Counted from the stretch's first letter, positions 34,301-42,647 are shown. The stretch is 64,000 bases of DNA from Clostridiales bacterium (GCA_004555205.1 SFIY01000002.1:1-64000); one strand, 5' to 3'. Notes: generated from the letters alone by a model not told the origin. Program-made: numbers and translations.

Positions 34301-35311
34301 GTTGGGATTGACGAAGGTCTGGAACCGCTCCGTCACCTGACCGTTGCGCAGCACCACCGCGCCGATCTCCGTGATGGCCTCGGTGGCCACCTTCAAGCCG
34401 GTGGTCTCAATATCAAAGCAAACGATCTCCTCGTCGAAGGACCGGTCATCGCCGCCGTGTACGGCGATGCGGTCGTCCAGGTTGTTGACAAAATAGCCCT
34501 CCACGCCATAGAGGATTTTGATTTTCCCCTTGGCTGTATGCCATGCATCAGGGAACGCCTGGCACACGCCGTGGTCTGTGATGGCAATGGCGGGATGGCC
34601 CCAGGCGATGGCCTGACGGATGGCGTCGGCGGTATCGGTCAGGGCATCCATATTGGACATCTGCGTGTGCAGGTGCAGCTCCACCCGCTTCTCGGGCGCT
34701 GTATCCCTGCGTCCCTCGTGCGCGATCTTCATGATGTTAAGGGGGCGGAGCTGAATGTCCTTGCCGTCGCGGGTCAGCTCCACAAAGCCCTGTACGCGCA
34801 GCCACATACCGACCTTGACGGCGTTTTGCAGGGCGGACGCCTCTTTGTCGTCCATATACTTGCGGACGGTGACGGAATTGCGGTAGTCCGTCATATCGAA
34901 GGTCAGGCACCACAGCCCCGGCCTGCGGGTTTCGTAGCACTCCGCGGCAAAGACCTTGCCCTCCAGCACCACGCTGCCCATCTTGGGATTCAGCCCCTCC
35001 ATGGACACGGCCTTGCCCTTGATCTCCCTGCCCAGCAGCACATCACCGCCGCCGCTGCTCTTGCCGGGTTTGTCATAGCTGCGGCAGGTAAGGCGCAGCT
35101 GCTTCAATTCAAAATGCGACATCAGCAATTGGCGCAGCAAAGCCTGCGCCGTCTCGGGAATTACTTCGCCGGATGCCAGCTCCAGCTCCATGCTGCGGTT
35201 TTCACGGTCCAGCACACCGCCGGTAACGCAGGCATCGTGCAGCAGCAAGCGCAATTCGCGCGGCGGCACAAAGCTCTCAAAAAATTCAAAAAAAGGTATC
35301 TTCTCAGCCAT
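31361..35311 (-). CDS. polC: PolC-type DNA polymerase III alpha subunit
   Basis: 1316 residues from the ATG at 35311 (MAEKIPFFEFFESF), somewhat shorter than the roughly 1430 of Bacillus. Order of domains: N-terminal region and OB fold, PHP domain (RVELHLHTQMSNMDALTDT), an inserted 3'-5' exonuclease (VCFDIETTGLKVATEAITEI, AHNAEFDIGFI), then the polymerase with a zinc module (CPQCKNTEF, CPVCGE) and the catalytic DIDLNFSGEYQARAHRHAIE region, and a C-terminal helix-hairpin-helix part. PolC is the main replicative polymerase of low- and mid-GC Firmicutes. It follows ispG by 51 bp and precedes sfsA by 10 bp. Confidence 0.96.
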   Translation of the reverse strand: MAEKIPFFEFFESFVPPRELRLLLHDACVTGGVLDRENRSMELELASGEVIPETAQALLRQLLMSHFELKQLRLTCRSYDKPGKSSGGGDVLLGREIKGKAVSMEGLNPKMGSVVLEGKVFAAECYETRRPGLWCLTFDMTDYRNSVTVRKYMDDKEASALQNAVKVGMWLRVQGFVELTRDGKDIQLRPLNIMKIAHEGRRDTAPEKRVELHLHTQMSNMDALTDTADAIRQAIAWGHPAIAITDHGVCQAFPDAWHTAKGKIKILYGVEGYFVNNLDDRIAVHGGDDRSFDEEIVCFDIETTGLKVATEAITEIGAVVLRNGQVTERFQTFVNPNRRLTPEIIGLTGITDAMLRDAPQLKEALTDFLRFVDGRPLAAHNAEFDIGFIRAGCRKVGLEFDPTYVDTLILAQNLLPELQKYKLDIVAEHLDLPAFNHHRASDDAAMVAYMLIPFFEKMRKELGIDRLQQINGEMLKLRPKGSKSNRFPKHIIILAKNKLGLKHLYQLVSASNLQYFRRVPIIPKTELMAHREGLIIGSACEAGELFKAVTEHKDWAELKRIAAFYDYLEIQPICNNMFMLRSGEVQSEEELREFNRTIVRLGEALGKPVCATGDVHFLEPEDEVYRHILLASKKFPDADASLPIYFKTTDEMLEEFSYLGEEKAHQVVIDNPRHIADLVEEIELLPPGRLFPPRLENSEQELNQRVWDKCHELYGENPPPLIVDRLNVELGSILGKYDVVYMSAQKLVQRSLDNGYLVGSRGSVGSSLVAYMSGITEVNSLPPHYRCPQCKNTEFVTDGSYGCGADMPDKVCPVCGESYVKDGFDIPFETFLGYGGGKVPDIDLNFSGEYQARAHRHAIEMFGETQVFRAGTIGTLAEKTAFGFVRKYLEERGETAGNAEMNRLTQGCVGVRRTTGQHPGGLVVVPDDMDVEDFTAVQHPADAADSNTITTHFEYHCMEDNLLKLDMLGHDDPTMIKMLEDLTGKDARTIRLDDPDTMSIFTSSKVLGYENDEILGPTGAVAIPEFNTRFTRGMLMDTQPKDFNTLVRLSGFSHGTDVWLGNARELIVSGTAGVLETVGCRDDIMLYLIQMGLEPKMAFKIMEAVRKGKVKKGGFQDGWEEAMREHHVPDWYIESLAKIGYLFPKAHAVAYVMMAFRIAWFKVHEPLAFYATFFSIRAKAFDAEYCCAGIDAVKRKIREIENNKDATDVEQNLLVTLEVCYEFYLRGFHFDTIDIYRSDATKFIITENGLLPPFVTVHGLGEAAAQDTVRKREGKTFISVEEFADCCSKLSKTHIEQLKALGAFAGMADTSQITLF

Positions 35312-35362
35312 TCTTGTTCCCTTGCTATCTGTCTGATTCACACGCACTCGTGTATCACGGTT

Positions 35363-36400
35363 TTATAATTTCTCGATTTCCTCCATCAGAGCGTCCACCA
35401 GCCGCTCCTGGGGCACCTTATACAGAATTTCGCCCCTGCGGAACACAAGGCCCTCGCCCTGACCGCCGGCAATGCCCACATCGGCCGCCCGGGCCTCGCC
35501 CGGCCCGTTGACCACACAGCCCATCACCGCCACGGTGATCGGCTTGGTGCAGCCCTGCAGACGGCGCTCCACCTCCTCGGCAATGGGAATCATGTCGTAC
35601 CCGGTGCGTCCGCAGGTGGGGCAGGCAATCAGATTCGGGCCCATCCGGCGGATACCGGCCGCCGCCAAGATACGCTTGGCCGCATAGATCTCCTCCACAG
35701 GGTCCGCCGTCAGACTGACGCGGATGGTATCGCCCACCCCCTGACACAGCAAGCCGCCGATGCCGATGGCGGACTTGATAATGCCCATGCCGGGCGTGCC
35801 CGCCTCCGTGACGCCCAGGTGCAGGGGATAATCCGTCCTTTCGCTGAGCATCTGATAGGCTTTCATATTCACCGGCACGCTGGAGCACTTCACGCTGAGG
35901 CAGATGTCGTCAAAGTGACACGCCTGCAGCAGATGCACATGCCCCATGGCGCTCTCCACCAGGGCTTCGGCGGTGACGCCGCCGTATTTCTCCAGCAGAT
36001 CCTTCTCCAGCGAGCCGCCGTTGACGCCGATGCGAATGGGAATCCCGTGCTCACGGCAGGCGTCCGCCACGGCGCGCACACGGTCATGGGAGCCGATATT
36101 GCCCGGGTTGATGCGGATTTTATCCACCCCCTGCTCCACGCAGCGCAGCGCCAGCTTATAGTCGAAATGGATGTCCGCCACCAGCGGAATGTGGATGGCC
36201 CGGCGGATAGCGCCGACGGTATCGGCGGCCGCCATATCGGGCACGGCCACGCGGACGATCTCGCAGCCGGCCGCCTCCAGCGCATGAATCTGGGCCACGG
36301 TGGCCGCCGCATCGGCCGTCTTCGTGTTGCACATGGACTGTATCGCAATCGGGGCGCCGCCGCCCACAGGCACGGCGCCCACCTTGATCTGCTTGCTCAT
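35363..36400 (-). CDS. ispG: 4-hydroxy-3-methylbut-2-en-1-yl diphosphate synthase
   Basis: 345 residues from the ATG at 36400 with AAGGTGA upstream. It converts MEcPP to HMBPP in the non-mevalonate isoprenoid pathway using a [4Fe-4S] cluster. Motifs: IAIQSMCNTKTADAAATVAQ, ADIHFDYKLALRC, DKIRINPGNIGSHDRVRAVA, CPTCGRTGYDMIPIAEEVE and AVMGCVVNGPGEARAADVGI; the two cysteines of the first pair and the one in the second are the cluster ligands. In operon with dxr and uppS of the same pathway. Confidence 0.96.
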   Translation of the reverse strand: MSKQIKVGAVPVGGGAPIAIQSMCNTKTADAAATVAQIHALEAAGCEIVRVAVPDMAAADTVGAIRRAIHIPLVADIHFDYKLALRCVEQGVDKIRINPGNIGSHDRVRAVADACREHGIPIRIGVNGGSLEKDLLEKYGGVTAEALVESAMGHVHLLQACHFDDICLSVKCSSVPVNMKAYQMLSERTDYPLHLGVTEAGTPGMGIIKSAIGIGGLLCQGVGDTIRVSLTADPVEEIYAAKRILAAAGIRRMGPNLIACPTCGRTGYDMIPIAEEVERRLQGCTKPITVAVMGCVVNGPGEARAADVGIAGGQGEGLVFRRGEILYKVPQERLVDALMEEIEKL

Positions 36401-36410
36401 GGTTTCACCT

Positions 36411-37481
36411 TCATGTAAAAATTTTCCACACATCCTGGAATGTGATGACCACCATCAGTCCCAGCAGCAGGATCAAGCCTGCATAGTGGACATAGTTTTC
36501 AAATTTCGCAGGAATCTGCTTGCCGAAGACCTTCCTGCTCACCGCATTAACCACCAGGAAGAAGATCTTGCCGCCGTCCAGTGCCGGCAGCGGCAGCAGG
36601 TTCATCACGCCCAGATTCACGGCGATCAGCGCCGCCAGATACGCGATGTTCTCCGTGGCGGCCCGTGCATTTTCAGACTGCTCCCCCACCGTGGTGATGG
36701 TGGTCACAATGCCTACCGGGCCGCTCAGGTCCTTCATGCTCGCCTGACCGTTCACCAGCATTTGCAGACTCAATCGCACGGTGCGCACAAAGTCCACCGT
36801 GTTCAGGCAGGTGTATTTTATCTTCGTCAGAAAATTGGCCTCCTCCATACCGCCGTAAGTAAAGCCGTAGGCCCGGTAGCTCTCGCCGTTTTCGTCGGTA
36901 TAGTCCTGCAAGGTCAGCGTGCGCGTCAGCTTTTCGCCGTCACGCAGCAGCGTCATTTCGATGGTGCCGTTCTCGTCCAGCGGAATGGCCTGCAAAATAA
37001 GGCTCACATCGCTGTGGAGATACACACGCTCGCCGTTGATGGCATAGATCCGGTCGCCCACCATCACGCCGCTTTCCCCCTGCTGGGGAAAATCCGGGTT
37101 CAGCGCCGCAATATCCGCGGTATAGAACCCCTTCGCGCCGATATACAGGAAGAAAACGATCAGAAATCCTGTCAGGAAATTCATCAGCGCGCCGGCGGCA
37201 AAGATCAGCAGCTTACCCCAAAAGCCCTGATTGTTCAGTGAGGCGGGATCGTCGGAGTCCTCCTCCTCGCCCTCCATGGCGCAAAAACCGCCCACGGGGA
37301 AAATACGCAGGGCATACAAAGTGTCGCCCTTTTGCTTTTTCCAGACGGCAGGGCCCATGCCGATGGCAAACTCATTGACCCGCACACCGCACGCCTTGGC
37401 CGCCAGAAAATGGCCCAGCTCGTGGACGGCGATCAACACGCCGAAGATCAATATTGCCGCTAAAATATAGATGACATTCAT
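36411..37481 (-). CDS. rseP: M50 site-2 protease (RseP/RasP)
   Basis: 356 residues, four membrane segments around one PDZ domain. Zinc motif HELGHFLAAK at residues 20-29, second active-site motif NLLPLPALDGGK near 305, and GMGPAVWKKQKGDTLYALRI with VGGFCAMEGE after the first. PDZ at about 125-190 (GVMVGDRIYAINGERV). It cuts membrane-embedded anti-sigma factors and signal peptide remnants. Position between ispG and dxr is the usual one in Firmicutes. Confidence 0.95.
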   Translation of the reverse strand: MNVIYILAAILIFGVLIAVHELGHFLAAKACGVRVNEFAIGMGPAVWKKQKGDTLYALRIFPVGGFCAMEGEEEDSDDPASLNNQGFWGKLLIFAAGALMNFLTGFLIVFFLYIGAKGFYTADIAALNPDFPQQGESGVMVGDRIYAINGERVYLHSDVSLILQAIPLDENGTIEMTLLRDGEKLTRTLTLQDYTDENGESYRAYGFTYGGMEEANFLTKIKYTCLNTVDFVRTVRLSLQMLVNGQASMKDLSGPVGIVTTITTVGEQSENARAATENIAYLAALIAVNLGVMNLLPLPALDGGKIFFLVVNAVSRKVFGKQIPAKFENYVHYAGLILLLGLMVVITFQDVWKIFT

Positions 37482-37502
37482 GGTCCGATTACTCCTAAGG
37501 AT

Positions 37503-38642
37503 TCAATTGACCGCCGCCAAGCGTGCCAGCCGGTCTGCTTCCAGTATATCCGCAAGGCTCGGCTCATATTTCACTTCCACGCGGGAAAGTGCGCTCTCCA
37601 CCCTGCGGGCAATGTCGTTAAAGCCGATCTCGCCGCGCAGAAACGCCATGACCGCCGCCTCGTTGGCCGCATTCATGATGGCGCAGGCCGTGCCGCCCGT
37701 CTTGGCACATTCACGGGCAATTTTCAGGCAGCGGAACGCCTCCGTGTCCGGTGCGCGGAAGGTCAGATCACCGCAGGTCAGCAGATCCAGTCGGCGGTCC
37801 GGTGAGGCGGCGCGGTGCGGCCATGTGAAGGCGTAGCGAATGGGCAGCTTCATATCCGGCGTGCCGAGCTGGGCGATCATGGCGCCGTCCCGGTACTCCA
37901 CCAGGGAATGGACGATGCTCTGGCGGTGGATCACCACATCCACCTGCTCCACGGGCAGGTCATACAGGTGCATGGCCTCGATAACCTCCAGGCCCTTATT
38001 CATCAGCGTAGCAGAATCGACGGTGATTTTTGCTCCCATCGACCAGTTGGGATGCTTCAGGGCATGGGCAGGCGTCATATGCTCCAGCTCCTCGTAGCTT
38101 CTGCCGAAGAACGGACCGCCCGAGCAGGTCAGAATCAGCCGCGCGACCTCGCTGCGGTCGCGGCAGCCCTGCAGGCTTTGGAAAATGGCGGAATGTTCGC
38201 TGTCCACCGGCAGGATCTGCGCGCCGTGCGCCCTCGCCGCCGCCATGACCAGCTCGCCGGCACACACCAGCGTTTCCTTGTTGGCCAGCGCAATGCGTTT
38301 TTTCTTCTCAATGGCCTGCAGCGTCGGGCGCAGACCCACGCTGCCCACCACGGCGGTGACCACTGTGTCGGCGCTCTCCAGCGTGGCGGCCTCCAGCAGG
38401 CCCTCCTCCCCTGTCATCACGCGGATGGGCAGGTCGGAAAGGCGCAGGCGCAGTTCACCCGCCGCAGCCGCGTCCGTCATCACCACAAGCTCCGGGTGAA
38501 ATTCACGGGCCTGCTGCTCGATCAAATCCACCTGCCTGTGGGCCGTCAGCGCTGCCACGCCAAGGCCCAGCTCGCGGGCCACCTGCAGCGTCTGCCTGCC
38601 GATGGAGCCGGTGGCGCCCAGCAGCGAAATCGTCTTTGTCAT
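37503..38642 (-). CDS. dxr: 1-deoxy-D-xylulose-5-phosphate reductoisomerase
   Basis: 379 residues, normal length. NADPH motif LLGATGSIGRQTLQVAREL at the N-terminus; catalytic and metal region PVDSEHSAIFQSLQG; the flexible loop HPNWSMGAKITVDSATLMNK; MNAANEAAVMAFL near the end. It forms MEP, the committed step of the non-mevalonate pathway. Followed by rseP after 21 bp. Confidence 0.96.
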   Translation of the reverse strand: MTKTISLLGATGSIGRQTLQVARELGLGVAALTAHRQVDLIEQQAREFHPELVVMTDAAAAGELRLRLSDLPIRVMTGEEGLLEAATLESADTVVTAVVGSVGLRPTLQAIEKKKRIALANKETLVCAGELVMAAARAHGAQILPVDSEHSAIFQSLQGCRDRSEVARLILTCSGGPFFGRSYEELEHMTPAHALKHPNWSMGAKITVDSATLMNKGLEVIEAMHLYDLPVEQVDVVIHRQSIVHSLVEYRDGAMIAQLGTPDMKLPIRYAFTWPHRAASPDRRLDLLTCGDLTFRAPDTEAFRCLKIARECAKTGGTACAIMNAANEAAVMAFLRGEIGFNDIARRVESALSRVEVKYEPSLADILEADRLARLAAVN

Positions 38643-38652
38643 ATATCCTACC

Positions 38653-39492
38653 TCACAGGGTCACATGGCTGACGATCAGCCAAATCACAGGCGCGGCAAA
38701 AATCACGCTGTCAAAACGGTCCAGCACGCCGCCGTGACCGGGCAGCAGCCGGCCGTAGTCCTTGATGCCGCACTGGCGCTTGATGGCAGAGAAGCTCAGG
38801 TCGCCCAGCTGCCCCATGGCAGCACCCACCAGGCCCAGCAGCATGCACCACAAAATATTCAGACTATGTACCGTGCAGAAGAAGAAAACAATGCGGAAAA
38901 TCACCATGCCCACCATGCCGCCCACAAGGCCGCCGATGGCGCCCTCCACGGTTTTCTTGGGGCTGACCAGCGGCGCCAGCTTGTGCTTGCCGCAGGCCAT
39001 ACCGGTGAACAGTGCCGCGCTGTCCGAGCAGAAGGCGGCCACCAGCGGGATCAGTACCATACCGCCGCCGTAGGGCATCATGCGCAGACGCAGCAGGCAG
39101 GACAGCGCCAAGGGAACGGCGAGCCCTGCCGCGAAAACGGCGCTCATATCGGTGAATGACAGGGCGTTATCCTTGCCGTACTCCACCACCATGCACACGA
39201 AGGCCAGCACAATAAACGCCGCCAGCAAAAGCTTACCCGTCAGGGCAAGGCCCCATACCCGGTACTTTTCATCCGACCATGCCACGCTGATGACGGCAAA
39301 CACGCTCATTGTGCTCGCCAAACCCCACCAGCGCCTGGCCTTTTCCGCGCCGCACAAAGCGTGCATCAGCTCATGGGCGCCGATCACGGACAGCAGCATC
39401 ACCAGCGCCATCGTCGCCCAATCCGGCGCCCAGACCAATACCAACAGCAGCAGCGGCACACCCACCACTGCCACCAAAATTCTCTGTTTCAT
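38653..39492 (-). CDS. cdsA: phosphatidate cytidylyltransferase
   Basis: 279 residues, about seven to eight membrane segments. The CTP-transferase signature is complete near the C-terminus: SFSAIKRQCGIKDYGRLLPG followed by HGGVLDRFDS. It makes CDP-diacylglycerol for phospholipids, including the phosphatidylglycerol used by the cardiolipin synthase at 42754-44307. It lies 10 bp from dxr and 13 bp from uppS. Confidence 0.95.
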   Translation of the reverse strand: MKQRILVAVVGVPLLLLVLVWAPDWATMALVMLLSVIGAHELMHALCGAEKARRWWGLASTMSVFAVISVAWSDEKYRVWGLALTGKLLLAAFIVLAFVCMVVEYGKDNALSFTDMSAVFAAGLAVPLALSCLLRLRMMPYGGGMVLIPLVAAFCSDSAALFTGMACGKHKLAPLVSPKKTVEGAIGGLVGGMVGMVIFRIVFFFCTVHSLNILWCMLLGLVGAAMGQLGDLSFSAIKRQCGIKDYGRLLPGHGGVLDRFDSVIFAAPVIWLIVSHVTL

Positions 39493-39505
39493 CGTTCATC
39501 CCTCA

Positions 39506-40237
39506 TTACTTCACGCCGCCGAACCGGCGGTCGCGCTTTTGATAGTCGATGATCGCCGCATCCAGCGTGCGCTCATCAAAATCGGGCCAGAGCGTATCGC
39601 AGAAGTACAACTCGCTGTACGCGCACTGCCACAGCAGGAAATTGCTCAGCCGGATCTCGCCGCTGGGGCGAATAATCAGCTCCGGATCGGGCACACCGGC
39701 GGAGTACAGGTGCTTTGCAAAATTTTCCTCTGTCAGCTCCTCCCCTGCGGCGGTACATTCCCTTGCTGCGTGCAAAATTTCGTCGCGTCCGCCGTAGTTG
39801 AGGCAGATATTCGCCTGGAAGCCCTCAATATGGCGGCTCATCTCATTGGTGCGTTCCACCAGCGCCTGCAATTCCGGGGAAACGGCGCTCATATCGCCGA
39901 AAAACTGCAGGCGGATATGGTCGCGCTCCATGGTGTCGATGGCCTCAAGCATATAGTTCTTGAAAAGGGCCATCAGCGTATCGACCTCCTCGGCCGGACG
40001 CTTCCAATTCTCCGTGGAAAAGGCGTACACCGTCAGATATTCCACGCCTAAGTTCTTGCAATAAGTCGCGATCTTGCGAAAGACCTCTGCGCCCACCTTA
40101 TGTCCGGCAGTGCGAGGAAGTCCGCGCTTCTTCGCCCAACGACCGTTGCCGTCCATAATAATAGCGATATGGCGGGGAAGGCGGCTCATGTCCACCTGCC
40201 CCGCCTTACAGGACTTTTTTCTGTCAAACAGTCCCAT
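39506..40237 (-). CDS. uppS: isoprenyl (undecaprenyl) diphosphate synthase
   Basis: 243 residues. Cis-prenyltransferase motifs: HIAIIMDGNGRWAKKRGLPR with the catalytic Asp, TVYAFSTENWKRPAEEVDTL, and the C-terminal PDPELIIRPSGEIRLSNFLL followed by FCDTLWPDFDE. It makes the lipid carrier for peptidoglycan and other glycans. Its start codon shares one base with the frr stop (TAATG), so translation is coupled. Confidence 0.95.
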   Translation of the reverse strand: MGLFDRKKSCKAGQVDMSRLPRHIAIIMDGNGRWAKKRGLPRTAGHKVGAEVFRKIATYCKNLGVEYLTVYAFSTENWKRPAEEVDTLMALFKNYMLEAIDTMERDHIRLQFFGDMSAVSPELQALVERTNEMSRHIEGFQANICLNYGGRDEILHAARECTAAGEELTEENFAKHLYSAGVPDPELIIRPSGEIRLSNFLLWQCAYSELYFCDTLWPDFDERTLDAAIIDYQKRDRRFGGVK

Positions 40238-40794
40238 TAAACCGACATCAGTTCCTTTTCTTTGTTTTCCAGGAGCTTATCCAGTTCCTTGCAGCTGTCG
40301 TCGGTCATCTTCTGCAAATCCTTTTCCACGATCTTCATCTCGTCTTCGGTGATCTCGGAAGCCTTCTGCTGCTTCTTGAAGTGATCCATGGCATCGCGGC
40401 GAATATTGCGGACAGCCACCTTGCCGTTTTCGGTATACTTATGGATCGTCTTGACCAGTTCCTTACGGCGCTCCTCCGTCAGCTGGGGGAAGCTCAGGCG
40501 GATCGCCTTGCCGTCGTTCTGGGGATTGATGCCCAGATCGGACTCCAGAATGGCCTTCTCAATGCCTTTCAAAGCCGAACCGTCCCAGGGCGTGATGAGC
40601 AGCGTGCGGGGATCGGGCGTTGCCACGGCAGCGATCTGCTGGATAGGCGTCGGCGTGCCGTAATAATCCACGCTGATACGGTTGAGCACGGCGGCATTGG
40701 CGCGGCCGGCACGCACGGAGTTGAAGTCGTTGACAACAGACTCGATGCTCTTCTTCATTTTTTCCTCGTAAACTTTGTATTCCTCTTTCAACAT
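40237..40794 (-). CDS. frr: ribosome recycling factor
   Basis: 185 residues from the ATG at 40794, exactly the standard length; two further codons of open frame upstream are ignored. RRF motifs are NDFNSVRAGRANAAVLNRIS near the N-terminus and RRDAMDHFKKQQKASEITED. It splits post-termination ribosomes together with EF-G. Between pyrH (21 bp upstream) and uppS. Confidence 0.97.
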   Translation of the reverse strand: MLKEEYKVYEEKMKKSIESVVNDFNSVRAGRANAAVLNRISVDYYGTPTPIQQIAAVATPDPRTLLITPWDGSALKGIEKAILESDLGINPQNDGKAIRLSFPQLTEERRKELVKTIHKYTENGKVAVRNIRRDAMDHFKKQQKASEITEDEMKIVEKDLQKMTDDSCKELDKLLENKEKELMSV

Positions 40795-40815
40795 GGCTCT
40801 CAACTTCCTTTCTTT

Positions 40816-41532
40816 TTACTCTCTCACGATCGTACCGATCTTTTCGCCTTGCAGTACGCGAATGATGTTATAGGGGTCTTTCAGGGCAAACACCAGCACG
40901 GGGATGTGGTTATCCATAGACAGGCTGGTGGCGGTGGAATCCATCACGGCCAGGTGCTGAGCCAGCACATCGTCGTAAGTGATCGAGTCAAACTTGACCG
41001 CGTCGGCATTCTTGGCCGGGTCGCTGTCATACACGCCGTCGATGTTCTTGGCCAGCAGGATCACATCGGCGTTGATCTCCGCGGCGCGCAGCACGGCGGC
41101 GGTGTCCGTGGAGAAGAACGGATTGCCGATGCCGCAGCCGAAAATGACCACGCGGCCTTTTTCCAGATGGCGCACGGCACGGGCACGGATATACGGCTCC
41201 GCCACCTCGCGGATCTCCAGCGCGGTCATCACGCGCACATCCACGCCCTTCTGCTCCAGCACATCGGCCATGGCCATGCAGTTCATTGCCGTGGCCAGCA
41301 TACCCATGTGGTCGGCGCGGGTGCGCTCAATGTAGCCCTCGCCGTTCTTGACGCCGCGCCAGAAGTTGCCGCCGCCGATGACCACGCCGATCTCCACGCC
41401 CATGGCCACGCACTCCTTGATCACATCGGCCACCTGACCCATCACCTGGAAGTCCAGACCGAAGTGCTTGTCGCCGGCCAGCGCCTCGCCGCTGATCTTC
41501 AGCAGCACTCTCTTATATTTAGGTTCTTGCAT
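40816..41532 (-). CDS. pyrH: UMP kinase
   Basis: 238 residues from the ATG at 41532, which has GGAGG at 6-base spacing; open frame extends ten codons upstream. Amino-acid-kinase fold: RVLLKISGEALAGDKHFGLD, VVIGGGNFWRGVKNGEGYIE, RTRADHMGMLATAMNCMAMA, IFGCGIGNPFFSTDTAAVLR. It phosphorylates UMP to UDP and is a hexamer regulated by GTP/UTP in most bacteria. First gene of the cluster running to sfsA. upp at 16613 supplies UMP from uracil. Confidence 0.96.
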   Translation of the reverse strand: MQEPKYKRVLLKISGEALAGDKHFGLDFQVMGQVADVIKECVAMGVEIGVVIGGGNFWRGVKNGEGYIERTRADHMGMLATAMNCMAMADVLEQKGVDVRVMTALEIREVAEPYIRARAVRHLEKGRVVIFGCGIGNPFFSTDTAAVLRAAEINADVILLAKNIDGVYDSDPAKNADAVKFDSITYDDVLAQHLAVMDSTATSLSMDNHIPVLVFALKDPYNIIRVLQGEKIGTIVRE

Positions 41533-41640
41533 ATACTGCCTCCGCATATTTTCAAACTTCACTATATTTTACCTTATTTTTCTCCTTTTGCATAGGGGGT
41601 AAATGAATTTTTCCGCTTTTTTATCTATTTGTTTGCTTAC

Positions 41641-41678
41641 AAGAAAAAAGAAAAGCTCCCGGCTATTGCCGAGAGCTT
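41641..41678 (-). terminator. terminator after tRNA-Gln
   Basis: AAAGCTCTCGGC pairs with GCCGGGAGCTTTT with one mismatch, followed on the minus strand by CTTTTTTCTT. Confidence 0.82.
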
Positions 41679-41681
41679 TCA

Positions 41682-41755
41682 TGGCAGCGGGAGAAGGATT
41701 CGAACCCTCACATACGGAGTCAGAGTCCGCTGTGCTACCATTACACAATCCCGCT
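41682..41755 (-). tRNA. tRNA-Gln (anticodon CTG)
   Basis: On the minus strand the cloverleaf is complete: acceptor AGCGGGA/TCCCGCT, D stem GTG/CAC with TAATGGTAG, anticodon stem GCGGA/TCCGT with loop CTCTGAC (anticodon CTG), T arm AGGGTTCGAATCCTT, discriminator G and encoded CCA (41684-41682). It reads CAG codons. A perfect promoter lies upstream and a terminator downstream, so it is a single-gene unit. Confidence 0.96.
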
Positions 41756-41777
41756 GTGTTCCTGACGAACAAATACC

Positions 41778-41805
41778 ATTATACTCACTTCCGCGAATTT
41801 GTCAA
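41778..41805 (-). promoter_or_regulatory. promoter of tRNA-Gln
   Basis: Minus-strand TTGACA (41805-41800), 16-bp spacer, TATAAT (41783-41778): both boxes match consensus. Confidence 0.9.
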
Positions 41806-41826
41806 CACCAAATTTCATATTTTCCC

Positions 41827-41868
41827 AAAAAATGAGGGCCGGCTTCGTCCCCTTTCACGAAGCCGGCC
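41827..41868 (-). terminator. terminator after thiT
   Basis: 12-bp stem GGCCGGCTTCGT/ACGAAGCCGGCC, 8-base loop, then CTCATTTTTT on the minus strand. Confidence 0.9.
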
Positions 41869-41876
41869 GCTGCTGA

Positions 41877-42431
41877 TTACATCTTTAAATCCAATGCCAT
41901 AAAGTACTTGTACAGAGGCTTGTACAGGATGGCAAAAATGACCAGGCACAGGATCATGTCAATCCCCACATAGCTGCCGTTATAAGCGGCGGAGTACAGG
42001 TAGGGATTGAGGAACGTGGTGTTGAACAGCTCCACCGGCTCATAGATACGGTAGATGGTCACGCCGCTGATAAAATGTACGATGAAGCGCAGCACGCAGC
42101 CCACCACGGTGCCGATGAACACGCCGCCCTTCTTACGGGCAAACAGGCCGGCAAAGCCCAGCACGGCAAAGGCCACCAGATAGTCCAGCAGCATGCTGGC
42201 CCAGCCCCAGGCATAGGCGCCGTCGAAGATGAGCTGCAGCAGGCCGTAGGCAAAGGAGGCGATCAGGCCGTCCTTCAGGCCCCAGCGGGTGCAGTAGAAC
42301 AGAATGGGCAGCATACCGATGCAGACGCTGCCGCCCTGGGGCAGCTCAAACAGCTTGAGATAGCTCAGCGCAGTGGCCAGCGCCACCATGATAGCGCCCT
42401 CGCACAGGGCACGCAATTTCTCATGTTTCAT
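41877..42431 (-). CDS. thiT: energy-coupled thiamine transporter ThiT
   Basis: 184 residues from the ATG at 42431 with AAAGGAG upstream. Six hydrophobic segments. The ThiT substrate-binding protein of ECF transporters is recognised by ALATALSYLKLFELPQGGSV, LYCTRWGLKDGL-like region YCTRWGLKDGLIASFAYGLL, and the aromatic thiamine site around AYAWGWASMLLDYLVAF. It imports thiamine with a shared EcfAA'T module, which is not in the window. A TPP riboswitch with a terminator precedes it, so it should be switched off when thiamine pyrophosphate is plentiful. Confidence 0.94.
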   Translation of the reverse strand: MKHEKLRALCEGAIMVALATALSYLKLFELPQGGSVCIGMLPILFYCTRWGLKDGLIASFAYGLLQLIFDGAYAWGWASMLLDYLVAFAVLGFAGLFARKKGGVFIGTVVGCVLRFIVHFISGVTIYRIYEPVELFNTTFLNPYLYSAAYNGSYVGIDMILCLVIFAILYKPLYKYFMALDLKM

Positions 42432-42449
42432 GTTATAACTCCTTTTCAC

Positions 42450-42478
42450 AAAAAAATACCACATGGCGAGCCATGCGG
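42450..42478 (-). terminator. riboswitch-controlled terminator before thiT
   Basis: CCGCATGG/CCATGTGG stem with a CTCG loop (42478-42459 read on the minus strand), followed by TATTTTTTT. Confidence 0.82.
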
Positions 42479-42517
42479 CGTCGCAATGCGGTACTTCAAA
42501 GGGGGCTGTATGATCGC

Positions 42518-42605
42518 ATTCCTACGCCGGCATTACCCGGATCAGGTTCGAGGGATCGTGGCGGCGATACACCACATCTCAGCCGGCTTGCGCCAGCACC
42601 CCTTG
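42518..42605 (-). promoter_or_regulatory. TPP riboswitch (THI element)
   Basis: The minus strand shows the thi-box in order: GGGGTGC near 42602-42596, GCCGGCTGAGATGTGG with the core CTGAGA, ATCCCTCGAACCTGATCCGG, and GTAATGCCGGCGTAGGAA. These are the invariant pyrimidine- and pyrophosphate-sensing helices of the TPP class. A terminator stem follows before thiT, so ligand binding likely ends transcription early. Confidence 0.95.
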
Positions 42606-42615
42606 GATTATCTGC

Positions 42616-42644
42616 ATCATATCACGCATTTTCCCGCTTGTCAA
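42616..42644 (-). promoter_or_regulatory. promoter of the TPP riboswitch-thiT unit
   Basis: Minus-strand TTGACA (42644-42639), 17-bp spacer, TATGAT (42621-42616), 11 bp before the riboswitch. Confidence 0.82.
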
Positions 42645-42647
42645 CAG

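Noticed and set aside
32402..35368. 988-codon plus-strand frame opposite polC
   Set aside because: Mirror of PolC codons, no recognisable motif, no start signal.
41569..41772. Open frame covering the tRNA-Gln gene
   Set aside because: The region folds as a complete tRNA with its own promoter and terminator.
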